Below the pieces are notes generated by a model. The model made no database searches. It had not been told where the DNA came from and saw only the letters and a list, made by a program, of their open reading frames with translations. This document shows, piece after piece, positions 13,471-26,939 of a stretch of DNA of 64,000 bases (positions are counted from its first letter, which is position 1; the number at the start of each line of letters is the position of its first letter). A program made the translations under genes and the position numbers. The stretch is from Hyperoodon ampullatus (taxonomy: Eukaryota > Chordata > Mammalia > Artiodactyla > Ziphiidae), in NCBI GenBank assembly GCA_949752795.1, contig OX457060.1, positions 558,001 to 622,000 on the forward strand, read 5' to 3'.

Positions 13471-16400
13471 GAGGTTTATTGTACTCACTGGTTTTTTTCC
13501 TGTTTTTTGTTTAAGAGAACTAAAAACGGTGTGGCAAAATGCTGAACATTAGGAATTATTAAAGACATGCAAATCCAAATTACAAAAACCTATCAGCTCA
13601 CACCAGTCAGAATGGCCACCAGCAAAAATTCTGCAAACAATAAATGCTGAAGGAGTTGTGCAGAAATGCGTATGCTCGGTTCAAAGAGGGACATGGTAAG
13701 AGCCAGTAATGAAAACACAAAGGTTATTCTTTGAAAAGGTAAATATTGAGCTACCATTCAATCAAGCCTACCCACTGCCGGGCCTATCGCCTGAGAGGAT
13801 GAGAATCCAAAAGTCACAGGCTGGCAATCCTGCACTCCAGCAATATTTACCATAGGCAACACTTGGAAGCATCGAAAGTGTCCATCCACAGAGGAATGCA
13901 CAAAGAAGAAGTGGTCCATATACACAACGGAATACGACTCCAATAAAAAATATACATTCAATTTAAAAAAACAAACATAAGTAAGGAGACATCAGCATTT
14001 GGGGGTTTATCCAGGCACATTCCTCTCTAATTTATAACCGAGGAAAACCACTGGCAGGAAGGTCTGTTTCCCTAGTTACCAGAGTGGGAATAGCAGAAAT
14101 GCTGCCGCCCTCTGCCCGTTACCTGCAACAGAAGCTTTAAAACCTGTGCTAAGTGTCACTTCATATGCACAAGTACTGCTGGGCTGTAAATGAAACCTGC
14201 CCTCAAAATGTCTTGAGGGAGGTAATGGCCAAAATATCTCAAAATGTGGCACGTACTTCAAGAAAACAATATGAAGACGTAAGCTGTACTCAAAGTTTTA
14301 AGAAAAAAAGGAAATGCCGGAAAGGTCAATTTCAAGCGATTATGAGATGCATGCAAATCCAACCGCAAACAGGTACCAGCTCACACCAGTGAGAATAAAC
14401 TTCAGCAAAAATCTACAAGCAATAAATGCTGAAGGGTTTGTGGAGAAGTGCATACCCTCAACGTTAAGTGGGACGTGACCTGGTAAGAGCCACTAATGAG
14501 AGCAGAATGGAGGTGCCTTTACATGGTAAACATTTTGCTACCATATGATCCAGCAGGCCCACTCCTGGGCCTATAAACTAAGAAGACAGAATTGGAAAGA
14601 CACAGGCAGGCAAATCTGCACCGCAGCCGTATTACAATAGCCAAGACATGGAAGCAACCAATAAGTCCATCAACAGATGAGTGGACAAAGAAGAACTGGT
14701 ACATGTACAGATGGAATATCAGACAAGGAAAAAAATGACACAATGCCATTTGGAGCACCGTAGATGAGTCTAGAGGTGATCACGCAACTTGTAGTAAGCC
14801 AGAAGGCGAAAGACACATATCCTATGATATCACTGATAGGTGTGACCTAAAAATTGATACCAGTGAAGATATTTCCACAGAGAAAGGCAATCACAGATTC
14901 ATTAAACAACCTTATGTTTCAGCAATGGAAAGGTGTGAGGATTGGATACATGAGGTTGCTGGGGTTAACAGAGATATACAAACACAGGTGAAGTATATAA
15001 TCACCAAAGACCTACGGAATACCAAGAGAAGACAACTCAACATTCTGTCGTAACCTACATGGGAAAAGGATCTGAAGAAGAACTGATATATGTATATGTG
15101 TAAAAGAACGACATCTTGCACACCTAGAACAAGCAAAACATTTTAATCAAACTTGCTGTGATAAGAAATTAAAATTAAATTAAAGAAACGAATAAGAAGT
15201 AGTGAGACATAAACTTAAGGGGCTCTTTCCTGGCACATTCCATTCAAATTTACAACCTAGAACAGGACATACATTGAGGCTCTGTTACCCTAGTAACCAG
15301 ATTTGGTAAAGGAGAACTGCTCCCGCCTTGTGGCCGTTTCACACAACAGCAGCTCTAAACCCAGGGCTAACGGTTACTTGATATTCAAAATAATTGCAGG
15401 CCTGTAAATGACACGTGCCCTCAAAACAAATCCTTCGGTGATAAATCGAGCAAAAATCTCAAAAGACGTGTATATCTCAAAACGACAATTTCAAGAGGCA
15501 TATTATATGCGCATTTTCCCTTCTGTTTCATTTATGTCTTTTTTCTTGTTAAAAAATGGCATGGAAATAGGCTCAACATCAGTAATTAATAAACCATGAA
15601 AATCCAGTGTACAAAGAGGTTCACTTCACAGCCGTCAGAATCATCATCACCAAAAAAGTCTACAAAGAATAAATGCTGAAGGGGTCATAGAGAGCTGCGT
15701 ACCTGCTAGCTGCTGGTGGGATGTAACCTGGTAAGAGCCAATAGTGAGAACAGAATGGAGGTGCGTTTAAAGGTAAAAATTGAGCCACCATGTTATCTGG
15801 TAGGCCCTTTCATACGCCTATCACCTGAGTAGACCAGAATCAAAAAGACACAGGCTGGCAATCCTGCACTGCAGCATCATTTAACATAGCCAAGACGTGG
15901 AAGAAACTAAAATGTCCAGCAACAGAAAAATGAACAAAGAAAAAGTGTCCATGTACACAATGCAATATTAGCCATGGAAAACAATGAAACAGTGCCGTTT
16001 GCACCACCATAGAAAGACCTACAGTTAAACCCCCAATTTTAAGTAAGGAAGAAACCGAAAAACAGATAATCTATCATATCAATTATAGGTGTTACCTAAA
16101 AATTGATACCCATGAAATTATTTCCAAGAGGAGGACACGCATGGATTAGGAAAACAAAACTATGTTTAACCAAATGCAAAAGTGTAAGGAATGGATGAAT
16201 TAGCAGATGGGGGTTTACAGACATGTACTGACACATATGAAATATATGTCACAAAATAACTATGGAATACCAAGAGAGGTGTACTCAACACTCTCTAATA
16301 ACCTACACGGGAAAGGATCCACAGATGAATAGTTAGATACATAGGTATAATGAATCAGATTTTGTACACCTAAAAGAAAAAACATTTTTATCAACTTTGC

Positions 16401-17545
16401 TCTGATAATCAGTCAAAATTAAATTTAAATAACAAACAAGAAGTAAGGAGATATAAGCTCTTGGGGGTTTGCCCTGGCACATTCCACTCTAACTTGCAGC
16501 CTACTAACAGGATTTCCAGAAAAGCTCTGTTGCCCCCAAAACCTCGAGTTGGAAATGCAGAAGTGCTGCCGCCTTGTGGCTGTTTTCCGCAAGAGTGGAC
16601 TTAAACCCACAGCTAACAGTCACTTAACATTCACAAGGACACAGGGCTGTAAGGACACCTGCCGTCCAAAAATTGTGGTGAGGTAGGGAATGGACAAAAA
16701 AATTCAAAACTGGTAAAATTTTCAAGGAGATAGTACGAAGAGGTAAGTTTTACTCACTCTTTTTAGAAAACAAGGAAAATGGATAAAAGCTCAACATCAG
16801 GAATTATGAGACTCATGCAACTCGAACCTACAGAAAGGTTTCAACTCACGCTAGTCAACTACCATCAGCAAAAGGTCTACAAACAATAAATGCTGAAGGG
16901 GTTTTAGAGAACTGTGTACCCTCTAGCTGCTGGTGAGATGTAAAGTGGTAACAGCCAATAATGAGAACAAAAAGGAGCTGCATTTCAAAGTAAAAATTGA
17001 GCCACCGTTCCATCCAGCAGGCCCACCGCTGAGCCTCTCACCTCAGAAGACCAGAGTCACGAAGGCACAGGCTGCAACAGCTGCACTGCAGGAATTTTCC
17101 CAATAGCCAAGACACGGAAGCAGGCAAAATGTCCATCAACAGATGAATGGATAAAAAACAAGTGGTCCATGTACACAATGAACATTAGCCATGGACAAAA
17201 ATGAAACACTGCTCTTTGAGGCACCATAGAGGAGCCTAGAGATAATCACAGAACATGAAGTAAGTCGGAAAGCAAAAGACACAAACTATGATATCACTTA
17301 TAGGCGTTATCTAACAACTGACGCAAGTGAACATACTTCCACAGAGAAAGACACTCACAGACTTAGGAAACATACTATGCTTATCTAAAAGGAAAGGTGC
17401 GGGTAATAGGTAAATTAAGATTAAGGTTGCCATTCGTGTACAAATACCTATTAAATACATATATCAAAAAGACAGACCATATAGCAAGGGAGGTCTACCG
17501 AACACGCTGCAGTAATTTACATGAGAAGAGGATCTGTACATTAAC

Positions 17546-17576
<31 letters not shown>

Positions 17577-17959
17577 TGAAAAAATCAATCAGATTGTGTA
17601 TACCTAGGACAACCAATATTCTAATGATTACCCCGATTAAAAAAACTAAAACAAAGAACAAGAAATAAAGTGACATAAACTTATGGGGTTTTTTTACTGG
17701 CACATTCCCTTCTAATTTACACCCTGGCAACAGGACTTCCAAAAAGGCTCTGCTGACCTAGTAACCAGATTTGGGAATGGAGAAATGCTGCCCCCTTGTG
17801 GCCGTTTCCCAAACAGCAGCTTTAAACCCAGTGCTAATGGTCACTAAATATTCACACTCATTTCAGGCATGTAAATGACACCTGCACTCCAAAAACATCC
17901 TGGGGTCGAAAATCGATGAAAAACTTTAAAAGGGCAACGTTCCAAGAAGACAATTTCAA
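13471..17959. repeat. HOR copy 4 (4,489 bp)
   Basis: A consensus-like copy with a 32-bp TA tract at 17,546-17,577. By eye I saw no difference from copy 3. Confidence 0.95.
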
Positions 17960-20900
17960 GAGGTTTATTGTACTCACTGGTTTTTTTCCTGTTTTTTGTT
18001 TAAGAGAACTAAAAACGGTGTGGCAAAATGCTGAACATTAGGAATTATTAAAGACATGCAAATCCAAATTACAAAAACCTATCAGCTCACACCAGTCAGA
18101 ATGGCCACCAGCAAAAATTCTGCAAACAATAAATGCTGAAGGAGTTGTGCAGAAATGCGTATGCTCGGTTCAAAGAGGGACATGGTAAGAGCCAGTAATG
18201 AAAACACAAAGGTTATTCTTTGAAAAGGTAAATATTGAGCTACCATTCAATCAAGCCTACCCACTGCCGGGCCTATCGCCTGAGAGGATGAGAATCCAAA
18301 AGTCACAGGCTGGCAATCCTGCACTCCAGCAATATTTACCATAGGCAACACTTGGAAGCATCGAAAGTGTCCATCCACAGAGGAATGCACAAAGAAGAAG
18401 TGGTCCATATACACAACGGAATACGACTCCAATAAAAAATATACATTCAATTTAAAAAAACAAACATAAGTAAGGAGACATCAGCATTTGGGGGTTTATC
18501 CAGGCACATTCCTCTCTAATTTATAACCGAGGAAAACCACTGGCAGGAAGGTCTGTTTCCCTAGTTACCAGAGTGGGAATAGCAGAAATGCTGCCGCCCT
18601 CTGCCCGTTACCTGCAACAGAAGCTTTAAAACCTGTGCTAAGTGTCACTTCATATGCACAAGTACTGCTGGGCTGTAAATGAAACCTGCCCTCAAAATGT
18701 CTTGAGGGAGGTAATGGCCAAAATATCTCAAAATGTGGCACGTACTTCAAGAAAACAATATGAAGACGTAAGCTGTACTCAAAGTTTTAAGAAAAAAAGG
18801 AAATGCCGGAAAGGTCAATTTCAAGCGATTATGAGATGCATGCAAATCCAACCGCAAACAGGTACCAGCTCACACCAGTGAGAATAAACTTCAGCAAAAA
18901 TCTACAAGCAATAAATGCTGAAGGGTTTGTGGAGAAGTGCATACCCTCAACGTTAAGTGGGACGTGACCTGGTAAGAGCCACTAATGAGAGCAGAATGGA
19001 GGTGCCTTTACATGGTAAACATTTTGCTACCATATGATCCAGCAGGCCCACTCCTGGGCCTATAAACTAAGAAGACAGAATTGGAAAGACACAGGCAGGC
19101 AAATCTGCACCGCAGCCGTATTACAATAGCCAAGACATGGAAGCAACCAATAAGTCCATCAACAGATGAGTGGACAAAGAAGAACTGGTACATGTACAGA
19201 TGGAATATCAGACAAGGAAAAAAATGACACAATGCCATTTGGAGCACCGTAGATGAGTCTAGAGGTGATCACGCAACTTGTAGTAAGCCAGAAGGCGAAA
19301 GACACATATCCTATGATATCACTGATAGGTGTGACCTAAAAATTGATACCAGTGAAGATATTTCCACAGAGAAAGGCAATCACAGATTCATTAAACAACC
19401 TTATGTTTCAGCAATGGAAAGGTGTGAGGATTGGATACATGAGGTTGCTGGGGTTAACAGAGATATACAAACACAGGTGAAGTATATAATCACCAAAGAC
19501 CTACGGAATACCAAGAGAAGACAACTCAACATTCTGTCGTAACCTACATGGGAAAAGGATCTGAAGAAGAACTGATATATGTATATGTGTAAAAGAACGA
19601 CATCTTGCACACCTAGAACAAGCAAAACATTTTAATCAAACTTGCTGTGATAAGAAATTAAAATTAAATTAAAGAAACGAATAAGAAGTAGTGAGACATA
19701 AACTTAAGGGGCTCTTTCCTGGCACATTCCATTCAAATTTACAACCTAGAACAGGACATACATTGAGGCTCTGTTACCCTAGTAACCAGATTTGGTAAAG
19801 GAGAACTGCTCCCGCCTTGTGGCCGTTTCACACAACAGCAGCTCTAAACCCAGGGCTAACGGTTACTTGATATTCAAAATAATTGCAGGCCTGTAAATGA
19901 CACGTGCCCTCAAAACAAATCCTTCGGTGATAAATCGAGCAAAAATCTCAAAAGACGTGTATATCTCAAAACGACAATTTCAAGAGGCATATTATATGCG
20001 CATTTTCCCTTCTGTTTCATTTATGTCTTTTTTCTTGTTAAAAAATGGCATGGAAATAGGCTCAACATCAGTAATTAATAAACCATGAAAATCCAGTGTA
20101 CAAAGAGGTTCACTTCACAGCCGTCAGAATCATCATCACCAAAAAAGTCTACAAAGAATAAATGCTGAAGGGGTCATAGAGAGCTGCGTACCTGCTAGCT
20201 GCTGGTGGGATGTAACCTGGTAAGAGCCAATAGTGAGAACAGAATGGAGGTGCGTTTAAAGGTAAAAATTGAGCCACCATGTTATCTGGTAGGCCCTTTC
20301 ATACGCCTATCACCTGAGTAGACCAGAATCAAAAAGACACAGGCTGGCAATCCTGCACTGCAGCATCATTTAACATAGCCAAGACGTGGAAGAAACTAAA
20401 ATGTCCAGCAACAGAAAAATGAACAAAGAAAAAGTGTCCATGTACACAATGCAATATTAGCCATGGAAAACAATGAAACAGTGCCGTTTGCACCACCATA
20501 GAAAGACCTACAGTTAAACCCCCAATTTTAAGTAAGGAAGAAACCAAAAAACAGATAATCTATCATATCAATTATAGGTGTTACCTAAAAATTGATACCC
20601 ATGAAATTATTTCCAAGAGGAGGACACGCATGGATTAGGAAAACAAAACTATGTTTAACCAAATGCAAAAGTGTAAGGAATGGATGAATTAGCAGATGGG
20701 GGTTTACAGACATGTACTGACACATATGAAATATATGTCACAAAATAACTATGGAATACCAAGAGAGGTGTACTCAACACTCTCTAATAACCTACACGGG
20801 AAAGGATCCACAGATGAATAGTTAGATACATAGGTATAATGAATCAGATTTTGTACACCTAAAAGAAAAAACATTTTTATCAACTTTGCTCTGATAATCA

Positions 20901-22034
20901 GTCAAAATTAAATTTAAATAACAAACAAGAAGTAAGGAGATATAAGCTCTTGGGGGTTTGCCCTGGCACATTCCACTCTAACTTGCAGCCTACTAACAGG
21001 ATTTCCAGAAAAGCTCTGTTGCCCCCAAAACCTCGAGTTGGAAATGCAGAAGTGCTGCCGCCTTGTGGCTGTTTTCCGCAAGAGTGGACTTAAACCCACA
21101 GCTAACAGTCACTTAACATTCACAAGGACACAGGGCTGTAAGGACACCTGCCGTCCAAAAATTGTGGTGAGGTAGGGAATGGACAAAAAAATTCAAAACT
21201 GGTAAAATTTTCAAGGAGATAGTACGAAGAGGTAAGTTTTACTCACTCTTTTTAGAAAACAAGGAAAATGGATAAAAGCTCAACATCAGGAATTATGAGA
21301 CTCATGCAACTCGAACCTACAGAAAGGTTTCAACTCACGCTAGTCAACTACCATCAGCAAAAGGTCTACAAACAATAAATGCTGAAGGGGTTTTAGAGAA
21401 CTGTGTACCCTCTAGCTGCTGGTGAGATGTAAAGTGGTAACAGCCAATAATGAGAACAAAAAGGAGCTGCATTTCAAAGTAAAAATTGAGCCACCGTTCC
21501 ATCCAGCAGGCCCACCGCTGAGCCTCTCACCTCAGAAGACCAGAGTCACGAAGGCACAGGCTGCAACAGCTGCACTGCAGGAATTTTCCCAATAGCCAAG
21601 ACACGGAAGCAGGCAAAATGTCCATCAACAGATGAATGGATAAAAAACAAGTGGTCCATGTACACAATGAACATTAGCCATGGACAAAAATGAAACACTG
21701 CTCTTTGAGGCACCATAGAGGAGCCTAGAGATAATCACAGAACATGAAGTAAGTCGGAAAGCAAAAGACACAAACTATGATATCACTTATAGGCGTTATC
21801 TAACAACTGACGCAAGTGAACATACTTCCACAGAGAAAGACACTCACAGACTTAGGAAACATACTATGCTTATCTAAAAGGAAAGGTGCGGGTAATAGGT
21901 AAATTAAGATTAAGGTTGCCATTCGTGTACAAATACCTATTAAATACATATATCAAAAAGACAGACCATATAGCAAGGGAGGTCTACCGAACACGCTGCA
22001 GTAATTTACATGAGAAGAGGATCTGTACATTAAC

Positions 22035-22065
<31 letters not shown>

Positions 22066-22450
22066 TATGAAAAAATCAATCAGATTGTGTATACCTAGGA
22101 CAACCAATATTCTAATGATTACCCCGATTAAAAAAACTAAAACAAAGAACAAGAAATAAAGTGACATAAACTTATGGGGTTTTTTTACTGGCACATTCCC
22201 TTCTAATTTACACCCTGGCAACAGGACTTCCAAAAAGGCTCTGCTGACCTAGTAACCAGATTTGGGAATGGAGAAATGCTGCCCCCTTGTGGCCGTTTCC
22301 CAAACAGCAGCTTTAAACCCAGTGCTAATGGTCACTAAATATTCACACTCATTTCAGGCATGTAAATGACACCTGCACTCCAAAAACATCCTGGGGTCGA
22401 AAATCGATGAAAAACTTTAAAAGGGCAACGTTCCAAGAAGACAATTTCAA
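17960..22450. repeat. HOR copy 5 (4,491 bp)
   Basis: A consensus-like copy with a 34-bp TA tract at 22,035-22,068. A private change in 'gaaaccaaaaaacag' near 20,545 (the others read 'gaaaccgaaaaacag') lengthens one chance antisense reading frame. Confidence 0.95.
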
Positions 22451-25400
22451 GAGGTTTATTGTACTCACTGGTTTTTTTCCTGTTTTTTGTTTAAGAGAAC
22501 TAAAAACGGTGTGGCAAAATGCTGAACATTAGGAATTATTAAAGACATGCAAATCCAAATTACAAAAACCTATCAGCTCACACCAGTCAGAATGGCCACC
22601 AGCAAAAATTCTGCAAACAATAAATGCTGAAGGAGTTGTGCAGAAATGCGTATGCTCGGTTCAAAGAGGGACATGGTAAGAGCCAGTAATGAAAACACAA
22701 AGGTTATTCTTTGAAAAGGTAAATATTGAGCTACCATTCAATCAAGCCTACCCACTGCCGGGCCTATCGCCTGAGAGGATGAGAATCCAAAAGTCACAGG
22801 CTGGCAATCCTGCACTCCAGCAATATTTACCATAGGCAACACTTGGAAGCATCGAAAGTGTCCATCCACAGAGGAATGCACAAAGAAGAAGTGGTCCATA
22901 TACACAACGGAATACGACTCCAATAAAAAATATACATTCAATTTAAAAAAACAAACATAAGTAAGGAGACATCAGCATTTGGGGGTTTATCCAGGCACAT
23001 TCCTCTCTAATTTATAACCGAGGAAAACCACTGGCAGGAAGGTCTGTTTCCCTAGTTACCAGAGTGGGAATAGCAGAAATGCTGCCGCCCTCTGCCCGTT
23101 ACCTGCAACAGAAGCTTTAAAACCTGTGCTAAGTGTCACTTCATATGCACAAGTACTGCTGGGCTGTAAATGAAACCTGCCCTCAAAATGTCTTGAGGGA
23201 GGTAATGGCCAAAATATCTCAAAATGTGGCACGTACTTCAAGAAAACAATATGAAGACGTAAGCTGTACTCAAAGTTTTAAGAAAAAAAGGAAATGCCGG
23301 AAAGGTCAATTTCAAGCGATTATGAGATGCATGCAAATCCAACCGCAAACAGGTACCAGCTCACACCAGTGAGAATAAACTTCAGCAAAAATCTACAAGC
23401 AATAAATGCTGAAGGGTTTGTGGAGAAGTGCATACCCTCAACGTTAAGTGGGACGTGACCTGGTAAGAGCCACTAATGAGAGCAGAATGGAGGTGCCTTT
23501 ACATGGTAAACATTTTGCTACCATATGATCCAGCAGGCCCACTCCTGGGCCTATAAACTAAGAAGACAGAATTGGAAAGACACAGGCAGGCAAATCTGCA
23601 CCGCAGCCGTATTACAATAGCCAAGACATGGAAGCAACCAATAAGTCCATCAACAGATGAGTGGACAAAGAAGAACTGGTACATGTACAGATGGAATATC
23701 AGACAAGGAAAAAAATGACACAATGCCATTTGGAGCACCGTAGATGAGTCTAGAGGTGATCACGCAACTTGTAGTAAGCCAGAAGGCGAAAGACACATAT
23801 CCTATGATATCACTGATAGGTGTGACCTAAAAATTGATACCAGTGAAGATATTTCCACAGAGAAAGGCAATCACAGATTCATTAAACAACCTTATGTTTC
23901 AGCAATGGAAAGGTGTGAGGATTGGATACATGAGGTTGCTGGGGTTAACAGAGATATACAAACACAGGTGAAGTATATAATCACCAAAGACCTACGGAAT
24001 ACCAAGAGAAGACAACTCAACATTCTGTCGTAACCTACATGGGAAAAGGATCTGAAGAAGAACTGATATATGTATATGTGTAAAAGAACGACATCTTGCA
24101 CACCTAGAACAAGCAAAACATTTTAATCAAACTTGCTGTGATAAGAAATTAAAATTAAATTAAAGAAACGAATAAGAAGTAGTGAGACATAAACTTAAGG
24201 GGCTCTTTCCTGGCACATTCCATTCAAATTTACAACCTAGAACAGGACATACATTGAGGCTCTGTTACCCTAGTAACCAGATTTGGTAAAGGAGAACTGC
24301 TCCCGCCTTGTGGCCGTTTCACACAACAGCAGCTCTAAACCCAGGGCTAACGGTTACTTGATATTCAAAATAATTGCAGGCCTGTAAATGACACGTGCCC
24401 TCAAAACAAATCCTTCGGTGATAAATCGAGCAAAAATCTCAAAAGACGTGTATATCTCAAAACGACAATTTCAAGAGGCATATTATATGCGCATTTTCCC
24501 TTCTGTTTCATTTATGTCTTTTTTCTTGTTAAAAAATGGCATGGAAATAGGCTCAACATCAGTAATTAATAAACCATGAAAATCCAGTGTACAAAGAGGT
24601 TCACTTCACAGCCGTCAGAATCATCATCACCAAAAAAGTCTACAAAGAATAAATGCTGAAGGGGTCATAGAGAGCTGCGTACCTGCTAGCTGCTGGTGGG
24701 ATGTAACCTGGTAAGAGCCAATAGTGAGAACAGAATGGAGGTGCGTTTAAAGGTAAAAATTGAGCCACCGTGTTATCTGGTAGGCCCTTTCATACGCCTA
24801 TCACCTGAGTAGACCAGAATCAAAAAGACACAGGCTGGCAATCCTGCACTGCAGCATCATTTAACATAGCCAAGACGTGGAAGAAACTAAAATGTCCAGC
24901 AACAGAAAAATGAACAAAGAAAAAGTGTCCATGTACACAATGCAATATTAGCCATGGAAAACAATGAAACAGTGCCGTTTGCACCACCATAGAAAGACCT
25001 ACAGTTAAACCCCCAATTTTAAGTAAGGAAGAAACCGAAAAACAGATAATCTATCATATCAATTATAGGTGTTACCTAAAAATTGATACCCATGAAATTA
25101 TTTCCAAGAGGAGGACACGCATGGATTAGGAAAACAAAACTATGTTTAACCAAATGCAAAAGTGTAAGGAATGGATGAATTAGCAGATGGGGGTTTACAG
25201 ACATGTACTGACACATATGAAATATATGTCACAAAATAACTATGGAATACCAAGAGAGGTGTACTCAACACTCTCTAATAACCTACACGGGAAAGGATCC
25301 ACAGATGAATAGTTAGATACATAGGTATAATGAATCAGATTTTGTACACCTAAAAGAAAAAACATTTTTATCAACTTTGCTCTGATAATCAGTCAAAATT

Positions 25401-26525
25401 AAATTTAAATAACAAACAAGAAGTAAGGAGATATAAGCTCTTGGGGGTTTGCCCTGGCACATTCCACTCTAACTTGCAGCCTACTAACAGGATTTCCAGA
25501 AAAGCTCTGTTGCCCCCAAAACCTCGAGTTGGAAATGCAGAAGTGCTGCCGCCTTGTGGCTGTTTTCCGCAAGAGTGGACTTAAACCCACAGCTAACAGT
25601 CACTTAACATTCACAAGGACACAGGGCTGTAAGGACACCTGCCGTCCAAAAATTGTGGTGAGGTAGGGAATGGACAAAAAAATTCAAAACTGGTAAAATT
25701 TTCAAGGAGATAGTACGAAGAGGTAAGTTTTACTCACTCTTTTTAGAAAACAAGGAAAATGGATAAAAGCTCAACATCAGGAATTATGAGACTCATGCAA
25801 CTCGAACCTACAAAAAGGTTTCAACTCACGCTAGTCAACTACCATCAGCAAAAGTTCTACAAACAATAAATGCTGAAGGGGTTTTAGAGAACTGTGTACC
25901 CTCTAGCTGCTGGTGAGATGTAAAGTGGTAACAGCCAATAATGAGAACAAAAAGGAGCTGCATTTCAAAGTAAAAATTGAGCCACCGTTCCATCCAGCAG
26001 GCCCACCGCTGAGCCTCTCGCCTCAGAAGACCAGAGTCACGAAGGCACAGGCTGCAACAGCTGCACTGCAGGAATTTTCCCAATAGCCAAGACACGGAAG
26101 CAGGCAAAATGTCCATCAACAGATGAATGGATAAAAAACAAGTGGTCCATGTACACAATGAACATTAGCCATGGACAAAAATGAAACACTGCTCTTTGAG
26201 GCACCATAGAGGAGCCTAGAGATAATCACAGAACATGAAGTAAGTCGGAAAGCAAAAGACACAAACTATGATATCACTTATAGGCGTTATCTAACAACTG
26301 ACACAAGTGAACATACTTCCACAGAGAAAGACACTCACAGACTTAGGAAACATACTATGCTTATCTAAAAGGAAAGGTGCGGGTAATAGGTAAATTAAGA
26401 TTAAGGTTGCCATTCGTGTACAAATACCTATTAAATACATATATCAAAAAGACAGACCATATAGCAAGGGAGGTCTACCGAACACGCTGCAGTAATTTAC
26501 ATGAGAAGAGGATCTGTACATTAAC

Positions 26526-26556
<31 letters not shown>

Positions 26557-26939
26557 TGAAAAAATCAATCAGATTGTGTATACCTAGGACAACCAATATT
26601 CTAATGATTATCCCGATTAAAAAAACTAAAACAAAGAACAAGAAATAAAGTGACATAAACTTATGGGTTGTTTTTACTGGCACATTCCCTTCTAATTTAC
26701 ACCCTGGCAACAGGACTTCCAAAAAGGCTCTGCTGACCTAGTAACCAGATTTGGGAATGGAGAAATGCTGCCCCCTTGTGGCCGTTTCCCAAACAGCAGC
26801 TTTAAACCCAGTGCTAATGGTCACTAAATATTCACACTCATTTCAGGCATGTAAATGACACCTGCACTCCAAAAACATCCTGGGGTCGAAAATCGATGAA
26901 AAACTTTAAAAGGGCAACGTTCCAAGAAGACAATTTCAA
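22451..26939. repeat. HOR copy 6 (4,489 bp)
   Basis: TA tract of 32 bp at 26,526-26,557. It shares with copy 7 a set of variants absent from copies 1-5: G at 24,770, G at 26,020, 'tgacacaagtg' near 26,300 and T at 26,611. Copies 6 and 7 therefore share a recent common source. Confidence 0.95.

Noticed and set aside
25835..26158. 107-codon minus-strand frame in copies 6 and 7
   Set aside because: It arises from a few variants shared by copies 6 and 7 that remove stops in antisense L1 sequence, and it is absent or interrupted in the other copies.
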